Shown: positions 51,630-59,953 of the stretch, in pieces
How the letters are laid out: each line of letters begins with the position of its first letter
Position numbering within the stretch: the first letter of the stretch is position 1
Source: Hyalangium ruber
Lineage (GTDB): Bacteria > Myxococcota > Myxococcia > Myxococcales > Myxococcaceae
Direction of reading: 5' to 3'
NCBI RefSeq assembly: GCF_034259325.1
Contig: NZ_JAXIVS010000014.1
Location: forward strand, 62,001-126,000
DNA length: 64,000 bases
The notes under the pieces: model-generated
Seen by the model: only the letters and a program-made list of their open reading frames with translations
What the model was told of the DNA's origin: nothing
Database searches by the model: none
Program-made: the position numbers and the translations under genes

Positions 51630-52226
51630 TTACTCGGAGGGCTCTTCGAGAGGCGCTTGCGGCTCCTCCCCCGCGGCGGCCATGGAGAAGGGGTAGAGCG
51701 CTCGGTGGTGGATATTGGGGTGATACACGGCGAGGTGGGGTTCCCCTGAGATGGTGATGACGGCCTGTTGGGGGGGCGCGGCCTCGTTTTCGAACCAAGC
51801 CTCGGCCTCCTGCTTCGTGGCGAAGGACGCCACGGGCGGGGGCAGCCCGTCTCGAATCCGAGCGCCAAGGAAGTACTCGAGAACGGGGTGGGGGAAGAGG
51901 CGGCGGTGCTTCAGCTCTCGGTTGTAGGAGAGCAGGTGGTATCGGTCCGCAATCAGGACGTAGGCCGACGAGGGTGGCTCAGGGAGTGCCTGCAACCAGG
52001 CTTCCGCCTCCTCGCGCGTGTCGAACGAAGCCACCACGCGCGGAGGGTCGTTGGAGGCGAGGTGCTGGCGATAGTCCTCGAAGGCGTAGAGCTGGCCCGT
52101 GGAGTCGATGAACAAGAGGGCATCGAAGAGGACATCCAGAAGCTCTTGTTGCTCCTCGGAGGGAGCCTTCGCCCGCAGCTCCGCGAGCAACTCCTTGGCC
52201 TTGGAGGTGAGCTTGCGAGAGTTCAT
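51630..52226 (-). CDS. Protein with internal duplication; probable partner of the adjacent lipoprotein
   Basis: A 198-residue soluble protein. Two similar modules of about 60 residues are visible: VVASFDTREEAEAWLQALPEPPSSAYVLIADRYHLLSYNREL and PVASFATKQEAEAWFENEAAPPQQAVITISGEPHLAVYHPN. The N terminus is helical (ELLAELRAKAPSEEQQELLDVLFDALLFI). The start overlaps the stop of the upstream lipoprotein gene by 4 nt, so the two genes are coupled. From memory, proteins of this form accompany lipoprotein toxins of the SitA type in myxobacteria, so I suggest an immunity or partner role, with limited certainty. Confidence 0.65.
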   Translation of the reverse strand: MNSRKLTSKAKELLAELRAKAPSEEQQELLDVLFDALLFIDSTGQLYAFEDYRQHLASNDPPRVVASFDTREEAEAWLQALPEPPSSAYVLIADRYHLLSYNRELKHRRLFPHPVLEYFLGARIRDGLPPPVASFATKQEAEAWFENEAAPPQQAVITISGEPHLAVYHPNIHHRALYPFSMAAAGEEPQAPLEEPSE

Positions 52227-52846
52227 CGCGGGCCCTCCGCGACAGGAACACCATGCTGGAGTTCCGGGGATGTCATCAGGATTACCGGCGCCAGGACAAC
52301 GAGCCCCGCGCCTGCGGAGACGACCACGAAGGTCACCCCTGCGATGATGATGACACTTCCCACCAGAAGGCCCGCCCGGTGGCGCTTCAACCAGTCGATG
52401 GCCCCGTCCGTCGCCGTGAACTCCTGAGGGCGGAGCCGCTCCAACTCCAGACAGTCGTCATAGGCCTGTTGGCACTCTCCTCGGCAGAACTCGGATTTCC
52501 CGCCCCGCTTGCGTGGAGAGGTGAAACCCCCGTACCCAGGAGGAAGCGGGCGATCCATGCATTTGCGGTAACAGTCCTGGTTCTCCTGGTCACAATCCCT
52601 CGGCCGAGCTGTTACAGGCACGAACTGACCTACCTGGCTGTCGGGGTGGAGCTGGTAGGCGGAGAGTTCAAAGCTTTCGACGGGGTGCCACACGTGGGTG
52701 AGCTGGCCGTCCGGGTGCTCTTGGAGGATGAGCACGAATCGGGAAGGGCTGTCGAGGCTCGTTGAGGACAGGGAGACATGGCGGGTGGCGCTACACGAGG
52801 CGAGCAGTGCGCTCACGGTCGCCGCCACGAACTTCTGGAGCGTCAT
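52223..52846 (-). CDS. Toxin-delivery-type lipoprotein, apparently without a toxin domain
   Basis: A 207-residue lipoprotein. The signal MTLQKFVAATVSALLASC ends in a lipobox Cys18. The middle has a Cys pattern, CDQENQDCYRKC and CRGECQQAYDDC, with spacings C-X6-C-X3-C and C-X3-C-X6-C, separated by a Gly/Pro/Lys-rich loop. A hydrophobic stretch (LLVGSVIIIAGVTFVVVSAG and onwards, about residues 162-190) could span a membrane. The protein then ends within about 20 residues. Larger relatives, as I recall them, carry a toxin domain after this point, so this one may be truncated or a delivery-only form. ATG 52846 has GAGGA about 8 nt upstream. It overlaps the partner gene. Confidence 0.65.
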   Translation of the reverse strand: MTLQKFVAATVSALLASCSATRHVSLSSTSLDSPSRFVLILQEHPDGQLTHVWHPVESFELSAYQLHPDSQVGQFVPVTARPRDCDQENQDCYRKCMDRPLPPGYGGFTSPRKRGGKSEFCRGECQQAYDDCLELERLRPQEFTATDGAIDWLKRHRAGLLVGSVIIIAGVTFVVVSAGAGLVVLAPVILMTSPELQHGVPVAEGPR

Positions 52847-52990
52847 CTCCGGTCCTCGGGTGGGCAGTTGCGAGACGTGGACCGGAGTCACCATGACCGG
52901 CCAGTCCGGGGATGCTATCCCGCTCCGAAGCGAGGAGGCAGCCACCGCATGCACCGCAGGCAACACCAGGGTGAGGAGGTGCCGGGCAGG

Positions 52991-54487
52991 ATGCATCCGA
53001 CGGGCCTGGAGGCGGGCACGCAGGTGGAGGACTGGCGGCTGCTGGGAAGGCACGAGGCAGGCAGCTTCGGGGTGGTGTACCTGGCGGTGCGGGTGGGCGC
53101 GGAGGCAGCCGGTCCCTGCGCGCTGAAGCTGGCCCGAGCCCGGGGAGACGCGCGACTGAGCCGGGAGGTGGGGCTGCTGGGGCGGGTACGGCATCCGAAC
53201 GTGCCTCGGCTCCAGGGACACGGCGAGTGGTACGGCTTTCCGTACGTGGTCACGGAATGGGTGGAAGGGGTGTCCCTGTCGAGGTGGACGCGGCTGTGCA
53301 ACCCCTCGGGACGGCAGGTGACGCGGCTGCTGGCGAAGCTCGCGGGAGCGCTGGCGGCGGTACACGCGGTGGGCGGAGCGCACCGGGACATCAAGAGCGA
53401 GAACGTGTTGGTGCGCCTGGAAGACGGCGAGCCGATGCTGACGGACTTCGGAGCAGGCACCTGGGAGGGAGCCGCCCCGCTGACGGTGAACGGCCCTCCG
53501 GGGACGCCGCTGTACTACAGCCCGGAGCGGCTGCGCGCGCACCTGAACCTGCTCCCCCCGGGAGCACCCAGTGGCGCCGGACCGGCCGATGACGTGTATG
53601 GCCTGGGAGTAACGGCCTTCCGGCTGCTGACGGACACCTACCCCTTCACGGAGCTGGAAGAGGAGCAACGGACGCAGGAGCGGCTACGGGGTCGGCTGCC
53701 ACGAGCACCGCACGAGGTGAACCCGGGAGTGCCAGTGGAGCTGAGCGCATGGGTGATGCGACTGCTGGCGGCGCGCCCCGAGGAACGCCCATCCATGTGG
53801 CAGGTAGCGGAAGCATTGTCGAAGGCACAGGAGAACACCCCGGAGCAGCCGCTCTTCGCCTGGGAGACGGACCCCGAGCGGTTGGGCCCGGGGCGGCGGC
53901 TGGCTTCCCGGATGGAGTACGAGCTGTTGCTGGTGCGAGCGCGGGCGGAGGAGAACCAGGCACGGGTGGCCGCTGAAATCGAGCGAGCCCAGGCGGAGCG
54001 GGAAGCACCGCCACCCTCCGAGCCCGAGTCACTGTCGCCCCCACACCCCAAGGAGCGCAAGGCGCGGTCTCGCCGTGCCCGTGCGCAGCAGTCGTGGCTC
54101 GCGGCGGTGGGGCTCGTCGTCCTCGCCCTCGGTGTGTGGTGGTCATCGGAGGTGCCGTCGCCAGCGCCAGCCGACGACAAGAGGGATGCGGGGACGGTGG
54201 GCCTGGGTGACACGCCACTTCCTGCTCCCTCGCGGGCGGTGTCGTCCGAGTCAGAGCGAAGCGGCATGGGCCTCGACATGCCGATGAAGCCGCTTCCCGG
54301 CCAGCGCGGGCCGCCCTGTCGGAAGCCTGCGGTCGAGATCTACGGTGGGTGTTGGGTCGCGATAGAGGAACAGTCCCCGCCGTGTAGTGACGATGCCTAC
54401 GCCTGGAAGAACCGCTGCTACTGGCCCATTCGAGGCCCCCAGAAACCCGCGACCTCGGACCTTCCCGAAAGCCCAGGCGAACGTTGA
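52991..54487 (+). CDS. Transmembrane serine/threonine protein kinase
   Basis: A 498-residue Hanks-type kinase. The domain spans about residues 12-275, with glycine loop LGRHEAGSFGVVYLA, ATP Lys in CALKLAR, catalytic loop HRDIKSENVL and DFGAG. A Glu/Ala-rich segment (about 300-355, partly coiled coil) and a basic patch precede a membrane span (SWLAAVGLVVLALGVWW, about 364-380). The outer C terminus has a short four-Cys domain (PCRKPAVEIYGGCWV and PCSDDAYAWKNRCYWPI), a tail seen on other myxobacterial kinases. ATG 52991 has GAGGAGGTG about 10 nt upstream; an in-frame ATG at 52949 is possible. Hairpin array 2 follows its stop. Confidence 0.88.
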   Translation: MHPTGLEAGTQVEDWRLLGRHEAGSFGVVYLAVRVGAEAAGPCALKLARARGDARLSREVGLLGRVRHPNVPRLQGHGEWYGFPYVVTEWVEGVSLSRWTRLCNPSGRQVTRLLAKLAGALAAVHAVGGAHRDIKSENVLVRLEDGEPMLTDFGAGTWEGAAPLTVNGPPGTPLYYSPERLRAHLNLLPPGAPSGAGPADDVYGLGVTAFRLLTDTYPFTELEEEQRTQERLRGRLPRAPHEVNPGVPVELSAWVMRLLAARPEERPSMWQVAEALSKAQENTPEQPLFAWETDPERLGPGRRLASRMEYELLLVRARAEENQARVAAEIERAQAEREAPPPSEPESLSPPHPKERKARSRRARAQQSWLAAVGLVVLALGVWWSSEVPSPAPADDKRDAGTVGLGDTPLPAPSRAVSSESERSGMGLDMPMKPLPGQRGPPCRKPAVEIYGGCWVAIEEQSPPCSDDAYAWKNRCYWPIRGPQKPATSDLPESPGER

Positions 54488-54555
54488 GCGATGGCCTGAA
54501 CTATCGGGAAGGGAGGTCCCACCGGGATGCCCACGCGGGGCGGTCGGGCAAACAA

Positions 54556-54740
54556 AACCTGTCTGACAACCAGACAGGTTCGGCGGGAGTGCCATGGGGC
54601 GGCACCGCTCAAGGCCCACGACTGACGCCCGATAAAACCTGTCTGACAACCAGACAGGTTTGGCGGGAGCGCCATGGGGCGGCACCGCTCGAGGCCCCTG
54701 ACCGGTGCCCGATAAAACCTGTCTGACAACCAGACAGGTT
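54556..54740 (-). repeat. Array 2 of identical 25-bp hairpins (three copies, 80-bp period)
   Basis: The same 25-bp element as at 27637-27841 occurs in the opposite orientation at 54556-54580, 54636-54660 and 54716-54740, again without a mismatch. The period is exactly 80 bp, and the 55-nt flanks are nearly identical to each other but unrelated to those of array 1; a fourth flank without hairpin runs to about 54797. It lies in the 343-nt gap between a kinase gene and the convergent dioxygenase gene, where I see no gene. On the minus strand the hairpin is followed by TTT, so it could terminate the dioxygenase transcript. Confidence 0.9.
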
Positions 54741-54830
54741 CGGCGGGAGCGCCATGGGGCGGCACCGCTCGAGGCCCCTGACCGGTGCCTGACGCGGGTC
54801 GCCGGGAGGGCAGTGGCCGCGCGCCGGGCC

Positions 54831-55616
54831 CTACGCGTTGATGGCGACGGTAAGGGTCGCCACATAGCCACCGCTGACGCTGCCCGTGACGGTGGCCAGC
54901 TGCGAGTCCGAGCCATCGCTGAACACGTTGTCGTTGGACAGGGTGACCCGCTGCAGGTTGGTGACGCTGCTCTGGTAGCCGGTGGTGGCGTACACGGCGT
55001 CGCAGGCATCCTCGGGGAGGGCGAGCTGGGAGGTGGCCAGCTTGTTACCGGCGGAGGTGGCGGAGGCGAGGTTGGGGTAGACCTCGAAGTGGATGTGCGG
55101 CCAACGGCCCGAGTAGCAGGCGGGGAAGATGGTGGTGAAGGTCACCTGGCCATTGCTGTCGGTGGCCTGGACGCCGCGCAGGTAGTTCTGGTTGGTGACG
55201 CCGGAGGAGTAGAGCGAGTAGCGGCCCTCGCGGTCGCAGTGCCACAGGTAGACGGCATGGCCCGAGAGGGGCGTGCAGCCGTTCGAGCTGTCAACGAGCG
55301 TCAGGGTGACGGTCAGCGGGACACCCTCGGCGGTCCCGGTAGCAGAGCCGACGCTGGAGCGGATGTCGCTGCGAACGACGCCGCTCTGGGAGAGGACGTT
55401 GGGGCCGTTGGAGCCGTCACCGGGGTAGGGGCCGGCGGTCTCCTCGGGAATCCGGGAGCACGAACCGTCCCCGGGCTCGGAGGAATCGCCGTCGCAGTTG
55501 ATCAAGGGCAGGAGACTGGCGCCGAGGGCGAGGCGAAGCAGGTCTCTGCGCTCGAGGGAAGCACGGAACAGCTTCAAATCCTGGGCAAGACCGCCATCCT
55601 CATGTTCGTCGTGCAT
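54831..55616 (-). CDS. Intradiol ring-cleavage dioxygenase-like protein
   Basis: A 261-residue protein of the intradiol dioxygenase superfamily, whose members open catechol rings with Fe(III). The N terminus has a twin-arginine-like ERRDLLRLALGASLLPLINC, so export as a lipoprotein or Tat substrate is possible. The catalytic fold is marked by PEETAGPYPGDGS, GHAVYLWHCDREGRYSLY (Tyr and His ligands) and CYSGRWPHIHFEVY (the two remaining His). It is shorter than catechol dioxygenases and lacks their N-terminal linker domain. ATG 55616 has GAGAGAG about 6 nt upstream. Substrate unknown. Hairpin array 2 lies directly downstream. Confidence 0.85.
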   Translation of the reverse strand: MHDEHEDGGLAQDLKLFRASLERRDLLRLALGASLLPLINCDGDSSEPGDGSCSRIPEETAGPYPGDGSNGPNVLSQSGVVRSDIRSSVGSATGTAEGVPLTVTLTLVDSSNGCTPLSGHAVYLWHCDREGRYSLYSSGVTNQNYLRGVQATDSNGQVTFTTIFPACYSGRWPHIHFEVYPNLASATSAGNKLATSQLALPEDACDAVYATTGYQSSVTNLQRVTLSNDNVFSDGSDSQLATVTGSVSGGYVATLTVAINA

Positions 55617-55786
55617 GCGAGCTCTCTCTTTCGTTCGCCGAAGGCGATGCAGGGAGAGATTTGACCCGGAGCGCCTTGCGAAAGTCTGAAGCCACGTCGC
55701 GTCCACGGTCGGCAATGAACACGGGCATGGGGGAAATGCCGCCTCCAAGACGCCTCGGGTGCGGGCTTCAGCGTTACGCTCGCTTC

Positions 55787-56488
55787 ATGAAGATCGCGAG
55801 GAGAGGGTGGCTGCTGCTGTGCATTCTGCTGACGGGATGCGCGGCAACCCAGCCCACGCTGCTGGTGGAGCATGAGGAGAGGGAGGAACGCGTCTCCTTC
55901 GACGAGACATGCGCGCGGGACTCGACGCTTCTGGCGCTTTGCGATGAGACCCAATGCGAGTTCCACGCATGCCGTGAGGTGATGAAGCAGCTCACGGCGG
56001 GCCAGGTGGTCCTGGCGCGCACGGGAGCAACAGGGCTGCCGGGTCCTGGAAGTTCAGCGCTGAGGTACTGGGGGAGTGCGCAATCACCGCCGAAGAATTC
56101 ACAGCCGGTGTTCATCATCCCCTTGGGACCGAGAGCACCGTCACGGGAGTTGCCCAGCCAGGCGCGGCTGCTGGAAGAGCTGGAGGCGAAGCGGCGCAAG
56201 CCTTACGAGAGGCACCATGTCTTCCCTCAGGAGAAAGGGCTCAAGGCGTGGTTCATCTCCAAAGGAATCGACATCCACGAGTACACGCTGCTGTTGGAGT
56301 TGGAGGTGCATCGTCGCATCCATCAGGCACCTCCCCAGGGCGGACCGTGGAATGAGAGGTGGAGGAAGTACCAGCAAGCCAACTTCGGAGCATCGAAGCA
56401 GGAGATCCTGCGGTATGCAGGACAGCTTATCTACGAGTTCGAGCTGTGGGGTCCCGTCATTCCGTACCGGAAGAAGCTGATCCCATGA
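55787..56488 (+). CDS. SitA6-type lipoprotein toxin (TIGR02269-like)
   Basis: A 233-residue lipoprotein. The signal MKIARRGWLLLCILLTGC ends at lipobox Cys18. The middle contains DSTLLALCDETQCEFHACREV, and the C-terminal third has an HNH-like toxin segment (RRKPYERHHVFPQEKGLKAWF, then IDIHEYTLLLELEVHRRIHQA). This layout matches my memory of the TIGR02269 / SitA6 family of Myxococcus, whose members are transferred by outer-membrane exchange and poison non-immune cells. ATG 55787 is the first start that gives the signal peptide. The downstream immunity gene overlaps it by 4 nt. The toxic activity (probably nuclease) is inferred. Confidence 0.8.
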   Translation: MKIARRGWLLLCILLTGCAATQPTLLVEHEEREERVSFDETCARDSTLLALCDETQCEFHACREVMKQLTAGQVVLARTGATGLPGPGSSALRYWGSAQSPPKNSQPVFIIPLGPRAPSRELPSQARLLEELEAKRRKPYERHHVFPQEKGLKAWFISKGIDIHEYTLLLELEVHRRIHQAPPQGGPWNERWRKYQQANFGASKQEILRYAGQLIYEFELWGPVIPYRKKLIP

Positions 56489-57201
56489 AGTTCTACTGGC
56501 TGTGCGACGTGGCGAGCCGACACTTCTCGGGCTGGTACGAGGCCACGCACAAGTGGAGCTTGCCAGGCGCGCATTGCCCGAAGTGTGACGCCATCTGGTC
56601 CACCCATGTGGATGCCTATCCCTCGGTTGACCTGTCCGTGCTACCCAACCCGGAGAAGTACGCAGCGAGGTTGGAAGAGGACTATGCTGAGTTCGAGCGC
56701 TTGCGCGAGCAGGTGCGCCCGCTAGTTCCAGAAGGAGTCCCGCTCTGGCCAGGGACCGAGTTCGGGCCCCTGGAGGGAGCCGCGAAGGGGGAGTTCAGCC
56801 CGCTGGTGCTGTGCTACCCGTGGACGCTGTTGATGAAGCGCGAGGCGGTGGAGCGCTTGCAGGCAGAGGGGCTGGCGGGCCTCAAGGGTTGCCGAACGGA
56901 GCTGCGCTTCCGAAAGAAGAACCCACCGGAGTTGCTGGAACTGGAGTTGAGCCCTCTGGGCCAACTGCACCCGGACTGTCTGCCGGAGGGGTGGCCTGGG
57001 CCATGTTCGAAGTGCGGCCGGAGCGGCTTCTCCCTCCCGGAAGCGCCCATCCTGGATGCGGCTTCGTTGTCCCGAGCCCCGGATCTCTTCCGACTGGCGG
57101 GCTTTCTGTCGTTGATCATCGGAACCGAGCGCTTCGTGGAGGCCGCGCGGCGCCTGGGCTACGAGAAGGACCTCGTCTTCCGCGAGCTGCCCCTGAAGTG
57201 A
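56485..57201 (+). CDS. SitI6-type double-CXXCG immunity protein
   Basis: A 238-residue soluble protein with two separated cysteine motifs, CPKCDAIW near residue 31 and CSKCGRSGF near residue 174, characteristic of the Myxococcus double-CXXCG family (TIGR02264), which acts as the immunity partner of SitA6 toxins. The four cysteines probably bind zinc. FRLAGFLSLIIGTERFVEAARRLGY forms the C-terminal helix region. The ATG overlaps the toxin stop by 4 nt (ATGA), ensuring that toxin and immunity are made together. It ends 12 nt before the convergent fdhD gene. Confidence 0.82.
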   Translation: MKFYWLCDVASRHFSGWYEATHKWSLPGAHCPKCDAIWSTHVDAYPSVDLSVLPNPEKYAARLEEDYAEFERLREQVRPLVPEGVPLWPGTEFGPLEGAAKGEFSPLVLCYPWTLLMKREAVERLQAEGLAGLKGCRTELRFRKKNPPELLELELSPLGQLHPDCLPEGWPGPCSKCGRSGFSLPEAPILDAASLSRAPDLFRLAGFLSLIIGTERFVEAARRLGYEKDLVFRELPLK

Positions 57202-57213
57202 GTCGCCAAGGGC

Positions 57214-58092
57214 TCAGGGAAGGCCCAGGCGCGCTGGATGTGTGTAGACGTTGAACCGTCCGCCGCGCACGAACGTGGCCAGCGTCACCCCGGAGCGCTC
57301 GGCGAGATCAATCGCCAGGGAGCTGGCCGCCGAAACACTGGCCACCACGGGGATGCGCGCCACGGCCGCCTTCTGGACGATCTCGAAGCTGGCACGCCCG
57401 CTCACCACCAGCACCGCGGGCGGGCGTTCCGTCCGAGCCACCGTGCCGCTCACCGAGGCCCGCGAGGAGCGCACCGTCCCACCCAGCACCAGCGCGCCCA
57501 CCACCTTGTCCACCGCGTTGTGCCGGCCCACATCCTCGGCGGAAGAGAGCATCTCCCCGCGCGCATCCAGCGCCACCGCCGCGTGGACTCCTCCCGTGCG
57601 AGCGAAGTTCCGCTGCACCTCCCGAAGCCGCTCGGTGGCGCGGGCCACCACCTCGGGAGCCAGCACGAGCCCCATCGCCACCGGAGAACACACCGCCATC
57701 AAGTCCTCCACGCTGCGCCGCCCGCACACGCCACAGGCGGCCGTGGTCAGCGTCCCGCGCCGCGCCGCGCTCACGCGCTCCACCTCCAGCACCAGCCCCG
57801 GCGCGGGCGTCACCTCGAGGATGTTGCCCCAGCCCTCCTCGCCGGGCCGGCCGCAGTACGCCACGCCGCCCAGGTCCTCCACCGAGCGGATGATGCCCTC
57901 GGAGAACAGGAACCCCACGGCCAGCTCACGGTCCTGTCCCGGAGTGCGCATGGTGATGGCCACCGTGTCCCCGCTCACGCGGATCTCCAGTGGCTCCTCC
58001 ACTGCGACGGAGTCCTCCTCGGGCGCGGCGGCGGCTCCTTCCGAGAAGCGCCGAACCTGGCGTCGCGTGACGCCCTTGTCCTCACGGCTCAT
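57214..58092 (-). CDS. fdhD: Formate dehydrogenase accessory sulfurtransferase FdhD
   Basis: A 292-residue FdhD, which passes sulfur to the molybdenum cofactor of formate dehydrogenases. The sulfur-carrying motif CGVCG is at about residues 121-125. The segments EEPLEIRVSGDTVAITMRTPG, FLFSEGIIRSVEDL, AEDVGRHNAVDKVVG and VVSGRASFEIVQKAA are all typical of the family. The gene begins inside the end of mobB (11-nt overlap) and follows moeA-mobB on the same strand, forming a cofactor operon. No formate dehydrogenase gene is in the window. Confidence 0.94.
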   Translation of the reverse strand: MSREDKGVTRRQVRRFSEGAAAAPEEDSVAVEEPLEIRVSGDTVAITMRTPGQDRELAVGFLFSEGIIRSVEDLGGVAYCGRPGEEGWGNILEVTPAPGLVLEVERVSAARRGTLTTAACGVCGRRSVEDLMAVCSPVAMGLVLAPEVVARATERLREVQRNFARTGGVHAAVALDARGEMLSSAEDVGRHNAVDKVVGALVLGGTVRSSRASVSGTVARTERPPAVLVVSGRASFEIVQKAAVARIPVVASVSAASSLAIDLAERSGVTLATFVRGGRFNVYTHPARLGLP

Positions 58093-58606
58093 GGGCCTGC
58101 TCCCGCGCCAACTGGGCGATGAACACCGCGAGCCCCTGCACCTCGGCCGTGCGAAACCGCCGCAGTCCCTCGGGAGCCCCCTCCGGCAGCGCGGGCGCGT
58201 CGCTCACCACGGCGAGCACCTCCGGGCGAGAGGCGGCCAGCAGCGGGCCATGGCCCTCGCGCCACACCTCCAGCTTGGGCAAGGGTCCCTCCTTCCACCC
58301 CTCCACGAGCACCAGGTCCACGGAGTCCGCGAAGCGCGCGAGCAGCGGCAGCAGCGCGGAGTCGGGGGCCTCCTTCACGGTGAGCTGCACGCCGGCTGGA
58401 GTGGCGAACGCAACCAGCGCGGCGCCCGCGCGCTCGAAGCGGGCCGTGTCACTGCCCGAGCGGTGCAGCGGGTGCGGATCCGACGAGTGCTTCACCACGC
58501 CCACGCGAAGGCCGCGGGCGCGAAGCTCGGGCACGAGCCGCTCCACCAGCGTCGTCTTCCCGACGCCCGACCAGCCGACGACGCTCAGCGCGGGAGGAGC
58601 CTTCAT
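58082..58606 (-). CDS. mobB: Molybdopterin-guanine dinucleotide biosynthesis protein MobB
   Basis: A 174-residue P-loop GTPase, MobB, an accessory of guanylation of molybdopterin. Walker A is GWSGVGKTTL at residues 11-20. The family segments LRVGVVKHSSDPHPLHRSGSDTARFERAGA and LVLVEGWKEGPLPKLEV are intact. ATG 58606 overlaps the moeA stop by 4 nt, and the 3' end overlaps fdhD by 11 nt, so the three are coupled. Its partner mobA lies divergently at 59954-60553. Confidence 0.93.
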   Translation of the reverse strand: MKAPPALSVVGWSGVGKTTLVERLVPELRARGLRVGVVKHSSDPHPLHRSGSDTARFERAGAALVAFATPAGVQLTVKEAPDSALLPLLARFADSVDLVLVEGWKEGPLPKLEVWREGHGPLLAASRPEVLAVVSDAPALPEGAPEGLRRFRTAEVQGLAVFIAQLAREQAHEP

Positions 58607-59847
58607 TCCTCCACCGCCACGTAACGGGGCCGGTCGAACAGCTCCACCTCCACCTCGTCCCCGGCGGCGAAGTCCGCGCGGCCGGGAGGGAGCACGGCAT
58701 GGCCCTCGGCGCCCACGTTCTGGAGGATCTGCCCCGCGCCCTGTGGACGCAAGCGGGCCCAAGGCAGCCCGCCGTCGTCGCGGTGCTCCAAGGTGGTGGT
58801 GATGAGATAGGTGAGCCCCGCCTGCTTGTGCCGCTCCTCCGAGAGGCGCGCCCGCACCCGGCGCCGCTCCTCCCGCACGCCCTGGAGCCCGAGCAGCAGC
58901 GGCCGGCCGAGCTGATCAAAGGCCACCGTGGCAGCGCCCGGATTGCCCGGGAGCACCACCACCGCCGTGTCGCCCAAGCGGGCCACGGCCACGGGCTTGC
59001 CGGGCTTGAGGGCCACGCCATCCACGAAGAAGCGAGCCCCCAGCTCCGAGAGCACCCGCTTCACGCGGTCCTTGTCCCCCACGGAGGCGCCGCCCGTGGT
59101 GAAGAGCACCTCCACGTGCGGAGCGAGCCGGGAGAACGCGGCCCGCAGCTCCGAGTCCTCGTCCCGAGCGCGCTCCAGGAACGCCACCGTGGCGCCCGCC
59201 TCCTGAGCCAGGGCGGCCACGAGCACGAGGTTGCTCTCGTGTACCTGGTGGGGCAGCGCGGGAGTGCCCGCGGAGACCAGCTCATCCCCGGTGGCGAGCA
59301 CGGCCACCCGAGGCGCGGGCCGCACGAGCGCGGTGAGCGCCCCCTGGGACGCGAGCACTCCCAGCACGGCGGAGTCCACGCGCTGTCCGGCGGGGAAGAG
59401 GAAGGTGCCCTCGCGCACCTCCTCGCCCGCGCGGCGGATGTCATGGCCGGCAGGGACGTGGATGAACAGGAGGACATGGCCATCCGCCTCGGCGCGAGCG
59501 GCCTCCTGACGAACGACGGCATCGGCGCCGGGAGGAAGCGGAGCGCCGGTGAACACCCGCGCGGCCTCCCCGGGCTGGAGCGAGCGCGAGGGCAGCGCGC
59601 CGGCATAGACCGTCTCCACCACGCGCAGGCGCACGGGCCTGTCGCGGGTCGCGCCCTGGGTCTCCTCGGAGCGTACGGCCCACCCATCCATGGCGGAGTT
59701 GTCGCAGCCGGGCAGGGAGCGAGCGGCGCTCACCGGAGCGGCAAGGAAGCGGCCATGGGCGCGAAGCAACTCCACCGGCACGGGAGCCAGGGCGCGGACG
59801 GCGTCGAGCGCGGCCAGCCGCGCGGAGGAGAGCGAAGTGAGCGACAT
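58603..59847 (-). CDS. moeA: Molybdopterin molybdenumtransferase MoeA
   Basis: A 414-residue MoeA that inserts molybdate into adenylylated molybdopterin. The N-terminal motif CDNSAMDGWAV is at about residues 49-59, the FTGAPLPPGADAVVRQE segment near 100, the catalytic loop FTTGGASVGDKDRVK near 245, and VVVLPGNPGAATVAFDQL near 290; the C-terminal beta domain completes the fold. ATG 59847 starts the conserved fold; in-frame codons further upstream overlap mobA. It is the first gene of moeA-mobB-fdhD and shares a 106-nt divergent promoter region with mobA. Confidence 0.95.
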   Translation of the reverse strand: MSLTSLSSARLAALDAVRALAPVPVELLRAHGRFLAAPVSAARSLPGCDNSAMDGWAVRSEETQGATRDRPVRLRVVETVYAGALPSRSLQPGEAARVFTGAPLPPGADAVVRQEAARAEADGHVLLFIHVPAGHDIRRAGEEVREGTFLFPAGQRVDSAVLGVLASQGALTALVRPAPRVAVLATGDELVSAGTPALPHQVHESNLVLVAALAQEAGATVAFLERARDEDSELRAAFSRLAPHVEVLFTTGGASVGDKDRVKRVLSELGARFFVDGVALKPGKPVAVARLGDTAVVVLPGNPGAATVAFDQLGRPLLLGLQGVREERRRVRARLSEERHKQAGLTYLITTTLEHRDDGGLPWARLRPQGAGQILQNVGAEGHAVLPPGRADFAAGDEVEVELFDRPRYVAVEE

Positions 59848-59953
59848 GAACTGGAGTGCCAAGCCTCCACCAAACGGGAGGGGCCGCGAAGCTACCGCAA
59901 GGAGGGAGCGGCGGGTGCTGGACAGAGCACATGCCGGCTGGAGACGATGCGGC

